A stretch of DNA of 64,000 nt from Phymorhynchus buccinoides (lineage: Eukaryota > Mollusca > Gastropoda > Neogastropoda > Raphitomidae), in NCBI GenBank assembly GCA_017654935.2, contig CM065680.1:34378127-34442126 (forward strand), in the 5' to 3' direction. Made by a program: the position numbers and the translations under genes. The first letter of the stretch is position 1; every line of letters starts with the position of its first letter. The notes under the pieces are model-generated. The model saw nothing but the letters and a program-made list of their open reading frames with translations, was not told the origin of the DNA and did no database searches. Below are positions 1 to 27,827 of the stretch, piece by piece.

Positions 1-1241
1 CCAATATATCCACATACCAAGTTTCAAAACTGTATCTCCAACGACTTAAACATTATGGCCATCAGACCAAAAGAATCAAGTTTTCAAGGTCTAATTTCAA
101 GGTCAAGGTCAGCGTGATTGTAAATTAGCCAATGAATGTCTTTTTGTCTTGGTAATACATCATCTCACAACATATGAAGCGACTTTGTTCAGCAGCATGC
201 TTGGGACAGACAGACAAACACAGACAAGAAAAGAACAAAATCAAATAGACCGCAACAAACATACTCCTATCCCACAATAGTGGGGCAAAGGACAATACAT
301 CATCTTGCAAGACACTGGAGACGGTCAGCAGTTCTGGAGTACAAACATTCAAAAGATGTGTTGTTCTGGAGACAGGAAAACCGCTTGATGTTGGAATATT
401 GTATGGAACAAGGAACTGTGATGGTACTAATCTAAGGTACTTTTTAGCACCAGGGCTAATATTAGTTGTGTGTGTGAGTTACAGTTTGTTTATTTTCCAC
501 AACTGTTAACGTTTTCTTATTCTTTAGTTCATGCTAAACCCCTGCATACCAGTTATTTTGCTGTCGGTCCAGTAGTTTTAGAAATATTGTCATGTTAGTG
601 TCAGTTGTTCTGAAATTTGCCTATTGGACAAAAGCGAAAATAGCGGTTTTAAGCCCTTTTTGCACCTCTGTAATTTCTAAACTGCACATTTTCATTACTC
701 AGAAAAAAATAGGCATGTCGTATATGTTGCCTACTATTACAAAATACAAGTTTCAACTTTTGAAAGTAATTAATCTTTGAGATATGCGACTTCAAAAACA
801 GCCGTTTTTGCACTTTTCCAAAATAGCGCAAAATATTGGATATTTATAAGCAATTATTTTATAAACTATTGAAGAGATTTAACTGAAATTTTGCATGTGA
901 GTTTCTATTACGGGTTTGTTTATAAATATGCATTTGGTTTTTGGCTACCTTGAATTTTGACCGTTTTGTAGATATACCTACTAGCTGTACAATGCTAAGG
1001 TTTGATTTTCCATTTTTATTTTACCTCTTGCACAGTGTTTGAAATTACTGTTCGAAGTAATGTGTGGGAAGCTTTTGGAAAATATCTGTGATAATGACAT
1101 TTTAATATAGTTATTCTGTTCTTTTGATCTGTTTATCATGTTGTAAATAAACTTATTTCATTAAATTTCAGACAGTTATTGTGTTATTGATGGTCTTTGT
1201 TTTTGCTCAGTGTTACAAGCATGCATAGTTCCTTTTATTAT
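1..1241. other. AT-rich intergenic stretch without recognised gene
   Basis: No credible coding frame. Starts with text of the type seen in interspersed repeats, including an aaggtcaaggtca direct repeat near 100-112. The remainder is low-complexity AT-rich DNA. Confidence 0.4.
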
Positions 1242-1422
1242 TACAGTGGAACCTCCCTTATAAGACCCCCCCATTATAAGACTCACTCCCACGTAAGACC
1301 TGCTTCTCTGAGACATTGCCCTTCTTTGTAAGTATTAAAATTACCTCCCTTATAAGACCCCTCCCTTATAAGACCTCATTTTGGATTATTTTTGAAGGTC
1401 TTATAAGGGAGGTTCCACTGTA
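1242..1422. mobile_element. Tc1/mariner-like MITE, copy A
   Basis: A 181-bp unit with terminal inverted repeats TACAGTGGAACCTCCCTTAT, flanked by the TA dinucleotide typical of Tc1/mariner target sites. Internally it repeats cttataagacc motifs. It has no coding capacity. Related copies: 16131-16310 (inverted) and 61202-61350 (decayed). Confidence 0.75.
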
Positions 1423-1529
1423 TCTCTATTATGTTCTACATTGCTTTCATTTCTCTGTTTATAATCAACTTGGCTTTCTCTAGGAGTGCTGATGAAGTTT
1501 TGGGACTGCCACCTAAAGAGCAAGGTGAA

Positions 1530-1724
1530 TGAATGAACAATTGTGTTTTACGTCCTCTCGGTCATAGACACATATGGGACATTTGTAAATATAAATATGG
1601 TGGGAACAATACTGGAGGTAGTGCAACTCCAGTAAAGTCCCGATTTTTTAACAATACAGATAGGTGTAGCGGTAATCACGCCTAGGTTAAACCTCATCGG
1701 CTATGGAACCGCCACAATTAAATG
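1530..1724 (-). mobile_element. Short SINE-like element family S1, with 16-bp target duplication
   Basis: A unit of about 195 bp containing ttttacgtcctctcggtc, tatgggacatttgtaaat and cctcatcggctatgg. It is flanked by perfect 16-bp direct repeats (taaagagcaaggtgaa at 1514-1529 and 1725-1740), which marks a retroposition event. Orientation is set by the variable 3' tail after ...gacgtaaaacac. No RNA polymerase III boxes are convincing. Confidence 0.75.
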
Positions 1725-2288
1725 TAAAGAGCAAGGTGAAGGATCAATGCACTGAATTAAATTTCAAATCGATCAAGAATATCATTCAGATGTAAGTTTA
1801 AAATATAAAAAAAATGTTGCTACCAGAAATGCTAGATCATATATTAATAAGAATATATAAATGAACAGAATTTGATGTCGTTTTGGGGACAGTTCTGGTG
1901 ACACAAAAAGAACCATCTTATCTATTCAGTTGTGAGAGTTATTATTCTTGATTGGCACTTGGATACAGTTTTTGATGGTGGTCACGGTAGATGCGATAGT
2001 TTTGATAAAGGGAAAGGATTTGTAACCTAACAGAATTCTTTTCTTGTGTATTTTTTGGTTGCTGTTGGTAATATTGCTAAGAAGACTAGGAACAAATTTT
2101 CAATGACATTTATGGATAGTTAGATAACATAAAAGGAACTACATCGACTCAACCACCCCCACTTCAACCCACACACCCCTCATCCCCGCCCCCCACAATT
2201 TCATGTACAGTAAAACACTCTCTGTTAATATTGCTATCTGAACATTTTATGCTCAGTGGTTTTGTTTTTTAATAATTATTATTTTGCT

Positions 2289-2289
<1 letters not shown>

Positions 2290-2378
<89 letters not shown>
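2290..2378. repeat. (CT)n microsatellite
   Basis: Uninterrupted CT tract of about 89 bp, followed by a (CA)n tract at about 2474-2518. These tracts open spurious Ser-Leu and Thr-His reading frames. Confidence 0.95.
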
Positions 2379-2382
<4 letters not shown>

Positions 2383-2472
2383 CACATAGGTATACACACA
2401 GACATTTCTGTGCACACACACATTCAGTATCACACAGACACACATGCACACACACACATTCTCTCTCTCAGT

Positions 2473-2521
<49 letters not shown>

Positions 2522-2639
2522 AGAGATAGGCATGCGTGTGCACATGTGTAGCCGTCATGCTGGACAGCCAACTGCACTTCTCCATAGGAGTTTAAAGGTC
2601 TATCAACTGATCCCAAGAATCGGGTAACGCTAGTCCGAT

Positions 2640-3430
2640 ACATCTGACATGGCGTGCAAAGCCTGCTCCCTTGCACAATAGGGGGGAAGATGGGAAAACC
2701 CTCTTCTGTGGCCTGCAGTGGTTCAAATACTGAGCGCCTCAATGCAATGAAAGTGAGATTAGCATCCAGTCGGTCATAGACCCTTATGGACGATATTCCT
2801 GAAGACAGCAGGGTCTTCCCAGGGATGGAGACGATGCCATAGCGATGAGACAGTAGTTCTGGACATGGCAAGGCGTTGTGGTTGTGGTTTGGACGGGTGT
2901 CCAAGACTGGGCTTTCTTCTTCTTGATGCTTAGGGTGGGATCAGCATCGTCGCCGCGGGGAACAGAAATTTTAATGCATTGTGAGACCGCCCGTAGGTTG
3001 TCGATCTCAACTCCCGCATTTCTTGTCCAAGGCTGCTGGCTGCTAACCCCTCTCCCAAAGGCCGTCTTCAGGACCACCGGGCAGCCTTCTCCATACTGGG
3101 ACGCTGGTGTCGTCGACACATGACAGGAGACACACCTCAAGTCGAACAGTCTCTGCAGGCGGATGTGATTCCCCCCAGTGAAGCCCTACCCTCCTGTGTA
3201 CCCGGAAGGCCACTGGGCATCAGCAGTTGCAGAGATCATCCAAGTCACTGTATGTCGCCCCGTCCGTATGCTAAGTCAGCCAACATCCATGGTGAGGGAG
3301 GATGACTACGCTGCCCTTTCTACTGCCTACCACTCAGCAGAACTTCAAGTGTAGTCTGAGCGCATCTCCCGCCACTCTCCTTTTATACTCCTGTTGCAGC
3401 TTTAAGTACATAAGCAGAAAGATGGACGGA
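2640..3430. other. Moderately GC-rich stretch, probably old repeat DNA
   Basis: Several short open frames overlap on both strands, but none has domain features or codon structure I recognise. Ends at the S1 element that begins at 3442. Confidence 0.35.
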
Positions 3431-3441
3431 CAACATCTCAA

Positions 3442-3652
3442 AATGTATTCACTTCAGGTGGCGGTACCATAGCCGATGAGGTTTAACCGAGGCGTGGTTA
3501 CTGCTACACCTATCTGTATTGTTAAAAAATCGGGTCTTTACTGGTGTTGCACTGCCTCCGGGCATTGCCTCCAGTACTGTTCCCACCATCTTTGTATTTA
3601 AAAATGCCCCACATGGTCGAAAGACCGCAGAGGGCGTAAAATCCTATTTCGT
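3442..3652 (+). mobile_element. SINE-like S1 copy with 11-bp target duplication
   Basis: Opposite orientation to the 1530 copy. Flanked by caacatctcaa at 3431-3441 and 3653-3663. The body matches the family consensus from gtggcggtaccatagcc to gggcgtaaaa. Confidence 0.75.
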
Positions 3653-3767
3653 CAACATCTCAATGGATAAAACCCCAAGGGACAAAACGTTTGCCTGAGA
3701 GGACTGAACAGCAAGAGACAAACTCCAATCATGTCATCATCAACATACTTAATATGTAGGAATGGGT

Positions 3768-3923
<156 letters not shown>

Positions 3924-3976
3924 AAATAAAGTATTTGAAGTTTGAAATCTCTCTCTCATTCACACACACACACACA

Positions 3977-4029
<53 letters not shown>

Positions 4030-4794
4030 CATGCACACACATATATGTGCTCAACTGACAGTTACATTCATCTGTGTCCAGTCCATTGTTACATTCACAG
4101 TCCACAAGAAGCAGGGTATTCAGGTAGTAATATGATAAACGAGACGGCAAGCCATATGAATATTCTCCCTCTTTTGTTTAGACGAGAGGGATAGAGAGAC
4201 ATCCGAGAGCTATAACAGACTCCACTGGGTCTGTCCGGTGGGCACACGGGTGTAGTTAGCCAGAGTTGAACTTGAATGATGTGTCACGTATGTCTTGCGA
4301 TTTCCCCGCCTTCAAGATGTGTGGGTATCTGCACAATACGCCTTGAGGAAATATATAGTGAATGATTTCCAGTTGAAAAGATTATCCTTTTTACGAAAAC
4401 TTTTCGCAACAAAAGTTTTCCCCCTCTTTTATTTTTCTCTCCTTATATTGAACATTTTTAGGAGAAACAACATACTGGGCTTCATTGTCTGGATATCATT
4501 GGAGACAGTTCAGCCAATTTTCATTGTGATTGGCTCAGTAGTTTAGTCTATACAGCTTGGATATAAAAGATGTATTACACGCATACAGAACAGATACACA
4601 CAGAGGCACTCATTTCAATTGCAGTGTACTCCCATTATTATAGAACTGAGCCGTGAAGTACAAAATGTTGTGTCCCCCCTCCCCCCATCTCTCCTCTTCA
4701 TCTTACTCCTCTTTGAGAAGAAAGAGATGAGCCGCAACGGCGCGGGAAATTTGCTAGTATTCAAACAGTTTAAAATTATCCGTATATCTAGATG

Positions 4795-5273
<479 letters not shown>

Positions 5274-5275
<2 letters not shown>

Positions 5276-5880
5276 GGCAGTGGTGGATGCTTCATGCCTC
5301 CATACCGGGAGCTGGACGACCCCGCCCCCTCCACGAGTCTCTCCCCGTGGGGATACTGGGGGGGGGGGGGGGGGGGGGGGGTATGGTGTTTTACGTCCTC
5401 TCGGTCATAGACACATATGGGACATTTGTAAATACAAAGATGGTGGGAACAATACTGGCTGCAATGCCCGGAGGCAGTGCAACACCAGTAAAGTCCCGAG
5501 TTTTTAACAATATAGATATGTACTATATGTACTGTGGATCCTTGAGGGGGGGGGGGGGGCTTGTCTTAAATAGTTCCCCAACCCGTTCTGGAAGTTCTGT
5601 ACTCAACTTGTTGAAACTTCCCCTAATCTGCCACTCTCTGTGATTGTATTTTAATTCCCTTTGCTTTCTTTCATCTACTGGTACTATCTCGTGACTTATT
5701 GGCCCATTTTCCTGACTTTTTTTCAAAAAATCTTCCAAATAATTTGTTTCCTTTGAGCTCCTCCAAAATCAGAATGTGTTGGCTGTACATATATAGCGGG
5801 AAGACCAGTACAAACTGAAAACCGGACACATATGTACCTTATCCACTATGGCCTGGGAACGCAGAAGAAGAAAATGAAGA
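5274..5880 (+). mobile_element. AAG-tailed interspersed repeat, interrupted by S1 SINE
   Basis: Matches 42253-42647: a head with gtggatgcttcatg and gacgaccccgcccc, a middle with gttctggaagttctgt, and a 3' end cctgggaacgcagaagaag. A G-run of about 23 bases and the S1 copy (5382-5520) lie inside it. A short-element-like body with an (AAG)n 3' tail suggests LINE-mobilised retroposons. Confidence 0.6.
5382..5520 (-). mobile_element. SINE-like S1 copy, truncated, nested in an AAG-tailed repeat
   Basis: Keeps gtgttttacgtcctctcgg through cagtaaagtcccgag, then stops after a tataga-rich end. It splits the AAG-tailed repeat at 5274-5880. Confidence 0.65.
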
Positions 5881-6439
5881 AAAAAGATAAGCGGGTAGAG
5901 TTTTCTCGAAGTGGTGGAAGTGGTGGAAGGCAATTGTTGCCTTCTATTCAATGCAAAACTGAATTGGAAACCAGTGTAATTTCATTAGGAGTGCAACATG
6001 AGTTCTTCTTTTTCTTCTCCGAAGTACAAGTCTGGCCACGTCAGGTCAGGTAGTTAAGACATTAGGCCTCGCGGCCTCTTCACTGTCCTTTCATTTTTGT
6101 TTGAACTTTTGCACAGCTGAGAGGTTTTTATATTTTGTTTTTGGCAAATCTGCCTTTTAGTCATGCTCATCATCATATTGCAGATGTTGGTGTATTTATC
6201 AAGGAGGTTTTTGAATTGTGGACTTAGTTACAGACACAATACCCAGATATTGAGATAAATAGACAAAGTGGCTAAATAAACCTCTGGTTTTTAATAGTTG
6301 TGCTGCGAAAAACAGACAAAGGCAAAAACAACCTCCCTGGCGGAGATAAAGATTCAGCCTCTGGATGCTGCGCCATCTACCTACTGCATGCCGTGGAGTT
6401 ATTCTTACTCCGACTTACACAATGTGTAGGCATGATCAA

Positions 6440-6543
6440 TAACTATTTTTAGACATTCGTAGACGCGCATGCGCCACATTCAGTCTTTCTTCATTTCCTG
6501 AGCCATTGTGAATTCTAGTTTCGACAATCAAAAGCAGCAAAAG
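6440..6543 (+). promoter_or_regulatory. Conserved promoter/5' UTR block of UBE2D copy 1
   Basis: This 100-bp stretch aligns with the stretch before the copy 2 start (31545-31646). Shared elements, in order, are aactattttt/cag, an NRF1-like palindrome gcgcatgcgc (6465-6474), cttcatttcctgagc, and ttctagtttcgacaatc directly before the leader. The block is probably the core promoter and 5' UTR; no TATA box is evident. The transcription start is not determined. Confidence 0.55.
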
Positions 6544-20848
<14,305 letters not shown>

Positions 20849-21251
20849 ATTGTGAACGGGGCCACGAGAGCAATTTGTGTGCTGTCTCTGAACGAACTTG
20901 TAATCTTTACTCCAGCTCAAGTTACGTTTTGAGCAACTCTCTGTCTCTCCCTCTGTCTCTCTCTCTCCCCCATCTCTCTTGTCTGTCTCCCTCTCACTTC
21001 TTCCTTGATTTTTTTCCTTCAGTTTTTCTTTGGTGTGGAGGGGGAGGGTTGAGAGGTAAGGGGCAAATTTGTTGAATTTTTTTGGCTGAATCACTTTCTA
21101 ATTTTTGTCATTGGGTCAACCTGGATGAGGATGCTACCTGTCCAGCCATAAAAGAAATATGTTTTGTTTGGTGCTCGTTGATTAATATTAAACAATTAAG
21201 CAATCTTATCTTATCAAAGTGTTCAAAGCGACTCCTTATACGAATTGGTGA

Positions 21252-21257
21252 AATAAA
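21252..21257 (+). terminator. Candidate poly(A) signal of UBE2D copy 1
   Basis: First AATAAA clearly 3' of the copy 1 stop (404 bp downstream). Other AATAAA hexamers occur near 24405 and 25679, so the real 3' UTR may be longer. Confidence 0.35.
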
Positions 21258-21259
21258 AT

Positions 21260-21717
21260 TATAAACTCAAACAAGTAGAAACTACCTTACTCTGTAAAAG
21301 AAAAAGGAACAAAAAAGTTTTCGCTCACAGTTGGAATTCATGCAAATCTTAACCCTTAGCTGATGCTTCATGAAGTCACTATGAAGGGGAATAACTCTAG
21401 GCCCATATGAATACACGACCTACTTTTTGAATGAAAAAGACTACCAAACTACTGTCTTAGTTCCCTGATAAAGTTACATGCAAATCACTAATCTTAAGTA
21501 ACGCAATAAAGGATGTAATGATTGACCAGAAAGTTCTAGTGTTTCAAGAGACAGAAGTTTGAATCATTTTATTCAAACTGACAAGGTACAGAAAGAAGGG
21601 CTTGGTGACTACAGTGTGTGTGTGTGTGTTTATATTGGGTTTTTTTCTCTACTGGTTAAGGTCCAATTAAAAGTACAGCTTTCTTTTTTCTCAAAATGTT
21701 TGTTACCATTTTAATGA
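21260..21717. other. 3' flank of UBE2D copy 1 without recognised gene
   Basis: AT-rich, with a short (GT)n at about 21614-21630. Possibly distal 3' UTR. Confidence 0.35.
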
Positions 21718-22060
21718 AGGCCGTCTTCTTCTTCTGCGTTCCCAGGCCAAAAGCTCACAATGGGTAAAGTACAAATGTGTCCATTTTCAGTTTTCACTGG
21801 TCTCTCCGCTGCGTACAGCCAACACATTCCTATTTCGGAGGAGCTCAAAAGAGAAAAGTTATTTGCAAGATTTATTTTTTTTAATGGTAGGAGAATGGGC
21901 CAATAAGTCATAAAGATAGTAAATGATGGTAAGTTAAGGAAAAAGACACGAGTCAAAGAGAGTGGCAGATTAGAGGAAGTTACAAGCACAGAACTTCCAG
22001 AAGGTTGTGGAACTATTTTTTATGAAAGACACCCCGGTATCCCCATGGGGAGGAAGGCCA
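21718..22060 (-). mobile_element. AAG-tailed interspersed repeat, minus-strand copy
   Basis: Reverse complement of the family, starting (plus strand) cttcttcttctgcgttcccagg and ending near ccccggtatccccatgggg. The 5' head is missing. Confidence 0.6.
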
Positions 22061-22565
22061 TCAAAATTTCACTGAAATTTCAAGTTAGTTTTGGTTTTAG
22101 TTATTCTTTTATTAAGGCCATATATATATATATATATACTGATCTCCAAAATTTAAGGGCCGGAAGAACGATCTTCTCTCTTCTGTCTTGGAGGCATGCT
22201 TATTGAGAGCTCTGGTTGCCGCCCTTAAATACACATTCGTGTCTAACTTTTGCTCAGCAGTGTTCACTACAGTCATACCTTGCACGTGCAATAGGCAAGA
22301 AACCTGCATCAGCCCTGATTCTTCAGCGAAAAGAGACCAAACTTTCGTGAAATTCTCGTGAATTTGCCACATTTTAAGCGTACCTGAAAACGCTGTTGCT
22401 GTACTGCAATGTCTGCAAAACTGGTTTAGGCACGTGCGACAGGAAGGAAAGTTATTGAGTAGCCTAAGTTTTGCCATTTTTGGCTCACGTCGTTTTTTAA
22501 AACAAAGTGAGTCTATAGTATCGTACATGTTCGGTTGTGTGTGTGTGTTGCGTCCGTGGCCCGGA

Positions 22566-22975
22566 CCTTTAACCTTAACTCAAACCTCAACGTTGTCATT
22601 TTCTCTAAACATATAAGGCGTTAGAGGGTTAAAGTTAGCAGGATACTTGATTTTGACGTGAGCCTTCAAGTCACGACGATCAAAGCAGTCAGATACATTG
22701 ATAAAGAACAAAATAAAGATAATCATTTGTTGCAGAGATTACTGTTGTGCAACCTTTAACCTTGACTCACTCACACTCTTCAAACTAAAGAAGACTCTCA
22801 CTCTCCACTGAAACTTTAACGTTGTCATTTTCTCAAAAAAACATAAGATGTTAGAGGGTTAAAGTTAGCAGGATACTTGATTTTGACGTGAGCCTTCAAC
22901 TCATGGCGATCAAAGCAGTCAGATACATCAGTAAGGAACAAAAGAAAGAAAATCATTTGTTGCAGAGATTACTGT
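22566..22975. repeat. Two-unit direct repeat (about 175 bp per unit)
   Basis: Units at 22566-22745 and 22805-22978 share caacgttgtcattttctc, gttagagggttaaagttagc and caaagcagtcagatacat. The flanking text is not obviously coding. Confidence 0.7.
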
Positions 22976-22999
22976 AACTGTTGTGTTGTACCGAGTAGG

Positions 23000-25900
23000 A
23001 GATACATACTGGAAAGAAGACTCTCCATTAGATATACAAAAACGCTCTTTAAAAAGAAACACAAGACTTCAGGTGTGTACAAATAGGTACATTTTAACGT
23101 CGTCAACTTATATTTTCTGTAACAAATGGATGTACCGAGTGTGTGCGTTGACGGCCCGGTTGTTTAGCTTTATTTGCGCCTTTGAGTAACGGTTGTTCGT
23201 GTTCATTTGCACATCATCTCTGCGCATAACTTAGCCTACTGCACTTCCGGCAACAAGGCCTAGGCCTAGAGTCCATGCCTTACCTCATAATCAAGACGAC
23301 GTACTTAACATTTAGCCCACATTCATTTCAGTCTTGAAAAAAAATATACGGAAAATCCAGGGTTCGTCGATTTCACTGCCTTCGACGTACGAATCCTTTG
23401 TTAGGCCTAGACGATTGATCACCATGAGCAAAGACTGTACAGGGGAAGATAAACATGGATGAGCTTGCTGGCTGTGACCTTGACCTTTGCTTTGTGGCAG
23501 AGGGGGGGGGGGGGATTAACGAAACGAAAATAAAATATTAGGACTAATATAAAATATCTTACAGAAATGTAGATGATGTGGAACAAGTTTTCATCGCATG
23601 AACAATCAGTTTAAAACAGTAACAGATCACGCAACTTCAATTATTAATTTTCTAAGAGTAAGAGGCTTAGACCCACAGGCAAAGACTAGGCCTACTACAG
23701 GTGTCTGTAGACCCCCCTTACCCCGGCGGGGGGGTGGGGGGGGGGGGGAATTGGTCACTATGTTTTTTCTGAAAGCTTGGTCAATATGCTTTTCAATTTT
23801 ACTTGTTTGCCAAAAATAAAAATAGGGCTCCACTATGTTACATGCGCATACATATAATTACATTTTAAAGAAAGGGGTAGGGGTGCATAGAAATAATTTT
23901 AATTTACACAGTAAAATAAAAATTAATTCTGTTTTCAGATGCACAAGTGTCTACATAACACTTAACAGTATTCTCTCTATACAGGCATGGGAATTCCCAT
24001 GCCTGCTATAGTAATAAAAATCGGACGTGAGCCTTGCAGGCTTTGCCTCTTGTCTTCATTGTTGTCTTAGTGTACAATAAATAGATATCAAGCTACTGAA
24101 AACAGAAGCCGGCCCTTAACTTTTGGAGACCAGTATATATGTTGCCTTGTCTTCATCATCTCCCATTGACACGCGAAGGGGTGGGTGGGGTGCAGAAGCT
24201 GTTAATCCAGCGTCAAAGAACACCAATACTGAAAGCTTATCCAGATTTAAAAAAAACTTTTTATGTACTGTTTAAAACTTCCAGTTTTCTGTTGCTGTGT
24301 GTATATGTGCTCTGGGTGTTATTTTGTGCTGGTGGGAAAAGAAGAATGCTGTCTTGGTATGAAATGTCACAAAGAAAATAGTTATTACACAAACGTTTGA
24401 TGTGAATAAAGCTTTTTGTGTGTTCATATTTTGTTTGGTTGTTGTGTTAAGCACATTATGTTTGTGGAAATCTGGGTACTTACTTTTAATTTCTTGAAAG
24501 TGCATACTTTCATTAATTCTTGTTGGTGGTTTTTTTTAGACAACTTTGCAATTCTTTTTCTGTCACTTCCAGTGCTGTTAAACCATTCTGCAATTTTTGT
24601 TAGAAAAAGGCTTCAGATTGCAAACAGTTATTCTGGATAAGTTAAGGATTTGTTTTGGGATAAGAAAGCTGTCATGGTAGATACCCCCCAAAAGTCAGAT
24701 AATTGTATGTCTTTACCTGTTACACAAAGTAATCGCCAGAAAACTGTCTTCAGCAAACTTATATTGAATACCTGGAAAGAAAAAAATGCATGATGCATTA
24801 GTCTTTAAATAACAACAAAACTGTAACTATATAGGTCTTGTTGAGTTTTATCCAAGAAACATTAGTCTGTTTTGTTATTCTTGGACAGTTATGAGGACCA
24901 CACCATCTTGTTCCTTCAGCTAAAAACTGGGCAAGAGTTATATCTGTTGCATTAGCCTAAGACAGAGTGGAATAGATCAAATGCTTTATCGTTTATGGTT
25001 AGGATGCTCAGTGCACAAAAATTTAATAAAAGTATAATCAGAGCTTTCCATAGCTTAGAAGTGTGTTTCTTTCTCTTTTGTTCTTGCGTTTCATTTTACA
25101 GCTCTTTTTTTTGTAACTTGAGGAAAAAAGGTGTTTTCGTTTTGTGGTTAGCGAGTCAAAAACTTTTCGTTTTGGACAGATGGGATGTTTATGAGGGGGT
25201 TCAGTTAGCAGTTATCGGATGAGTTCTAGTGGCAAGAGCTGAACAATTTGTTCTGAATACTCTCAAGATTGTGTAAGCTGGTCAATAGTTGTTTTTAGTC
25301 AGTCAGTGACTACACTTGCGTCAACTTCTAAAGAGCTGTAGAAAAGAACTTGTCTGTGGAATACTGTGTTTTAACGTATAATACATTTATGCTGTGCAAT
25401 GGTGAACCTATTTTTCCAGAATAGAACTACACTACGGTGCAGTATGTGTATGTATGTGTCTTTAAATTGCACACTCCATACTGTATTTTCAATAATAGTT
25501 CTTTATTTTGAACAAATTGTGTTTGCAATTGGCTGTTAAATGTAATTAGTTAAGAAGTTTCTCTGTCTCTTTTTTTCTCTAATGTTTGCAGCTAGCTGAA
25601 AACATCTGTGATAAATGAAACTAGTGAATAATGGGGAGTTGTGTGCTTTGTAATGTCTCACGATGCTTGTCATTTTGTGAATAAACATTATTTTGATTAT
25701 TTCCAGATTTGCTTCTTTTCAGTGATGGATTGTGTTGTGACTTTCATTTTGTATGCTAATATATACTCATTTCCAAAAGAAATGTGAATGTGTTGCTCGT
25801 TTCTTCAAATGAATTAAAGACAATGTTAAAAAATCAAACAATTATGCTCATTAAATGTTTGAGCATTAAAAACGGAATCATGGGCAAAGAGCATTCAGTG

Positions 25901-26430
25901 TTTTGGAATGAATGGGTCTTTGGTCATGTGATCAGGCGCAATTACAAAATCAAAGTGGTAATTTACAAAAATGTATAGAGTCGAGAGTACAGCTTGTTTC
26001 CATCATGGAATCGTGAGACAAAAAACGTGCTGACATATTGAGGCTTTTCAAACAGCTGCATTTAGGTCTGTCAGAAATCACTTGGCAAGTTTGGATGGAA
26101 GTTCAGTTTAGCGTAGCGTATCGGCTTTCGCCATGTACGACGGGCTGAACAAACCAACCAGGGTATAAACAAAAATCTGAATCACTGTCTTAGCCAAAAG
26201 GCCGAGAAGCGATCAGAATGAGGCAAGTTTGCCGTTCGCTGTGCTTTTATACCATGAGGCCTGTTGTGAATCGGTTGCAATACCAGTGAGCCTGAAACTT
26301 TAATACAGATCAAGTATGATGCAAACATAATCAATTATTGCATTTCCAGCCTCTTTGATGTCGTCGTCAGCCTCTAAATGGGGAGTGAACCCCAGATTTC
26401 TTCTTTTTTAAAGCAAAGTAATAATCATAA
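23000..26430. other. Long AT-rich intergenic stretch
   Basis: No credible coding frame. It contains G-runs near 23503-23513 and 23729-23747, and scattered AATAAA hexamers (24405, 25679), either of which could close a long UBE2D copy 1 transcript. Confidence 0.35.
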
Positions 26431-26857
26431 TAATTTAATTCTTTTTTTTTAAAGTGACGCCTGTCCCTCGTGAGGCTCCAGGCGCCATTACAAACATAAA
26501 AACCAACAGGTTTTAAGAAAGGAGACATACAAGATTAAAACATAAAAGAACTTTGACATCGTAAGAACAAAATATTAGAAAACATAAAATTAAATACATG
26601 TGGGGAACATATACCCCCAGCCCCTGCTGTCTCCACCTACTATCGCTTTCTTATGCACACGCACACACACCACCGTTCGGGATAAAACATAGCAGCAAGT
26701 TGACGGTTGATATATGTACGATTAATCATGGTTAAAATAGGTATGGAATAAGGTCTTCATGCCTGATTTTAAAGCGTTAAACGTTTGAGCATTACGAAGG
26801 GCTAAAGGTAACAAATTAAAAACAAGTAGGGTCAGCAAAAGAAAAAGAACGCTTGCC

Positions 26858-27196
26858 TTAAGTCTCCAGGCGAACTCGTGGGATGGCCAAATGACCGGCG
26901 TCTGAGGAACGGAGAGATCTCGATGGTTTGTATGGCACAACTAAGTCTGAAAGATGGGAGGGAGCAAGATCGTGGAGGCATAGAAAACAGAGGGTGGCAA
27001 TTTTGTATTCGATACGGGCTCGGACGGGAAGCCAGTGCAGCTCCCTCAAGAGAGGCTTTGCATGGTCGAATTTGCGTTTACTGAGGGCTATGCGCGCAGC
27101 ATGATTCTGAGCTCTGCAGTTTGTCGAGAAGTGGGTTCGGGAGACCCAAACCAAAGAATTGCAATAGTCCAGTCTGGACAAAACAAATGCTGACAT
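26858..27196 (-). pseudogene. LINE reverse transcriptase, C-terminal fragment
   Basis: 112 codons with SRLDYCNSL, LLRELHWLPVRARIEYK and PSRSLRSSDAGHL, typical of the RT thumb and C-terminal region of CR1/L2-like LINEs. It continues the 27828 fragment beyond the SINE insertions. Confidence 0.85.
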
Positions 27197-27266
27197 GAGC
27201 TTTTTTGCCCCATCGATGATGAGAAAAGGACGGATATGACTGATTCTGCGGAGCTCAAGATAGATG

Positions 27267-27476
27267 AACGAACGAAAAATGGTGTTTTACGTCCTCTCGG
27301 TCTGGAACAGACACATATGGGACATTTGTAAATACAAAGATGGTGGGAACGATACTGGATGCAATGCCCGGAGGCAGTGCAACACCAGTAAAGTCCCGAT
27401 TTTTTAACAATACAGATAAGTGTAGCAGTAACCACGCCTCGGTTAAACCTCATCGGCTATGGTACCGCCACATTGG
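27267..27476 (-). mobile_element. SINE-like S1 copy inserted in LINE, first of a pair
   Basis: Flanked by gctcaagatagatg at 27253-27266 and 27477-27490, within the LINE at 26435-28400. A second copy is inserted immediately next to it at the same target. Confidence 0.8.
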
Positions 27477-27490
27477 GCTCAAGATAGATG

Positions 27491-27695
27491 TGAAAATGGT
27501 GTTTTACGTCCTCTCTGTCATAGACACATATGGGACATTTGTAAATACAAAGATGGTGGGAACAATACTGGCTGCAATGCCCGGAGGCAGTGCAACACAA
27601 GTCCCGAGTTATTAATAATACAGATAGGTGTAGCGGTAACCACGCCTCGGTTAAACTTCATCGGCTATGGTACCGCCACATTATATATAAAATGA
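27491..27695 (-). mobile_element. SINE-like S1 copy inserted in LINE, second of a pair
   Basis: Bounded on its left by the 27477-27490 duplicate and on its right by aagatagatg (27696-27705), where the LINE resumes. The two S1 copies therefore share one target site. Confidence 0.8.
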
Positions 27696-27827
27696 AAGAT
27701 AGATGGTCCTGCACAGTAGTTTTATATGGTCCTCCATTGAGAGTACACGATCCAGATGTACCCCAAGATTCCTAACGGACTCGGCAAAACAGATCTCTTC
27801 ACCAGACACAACAAGAGAACTACTGTT

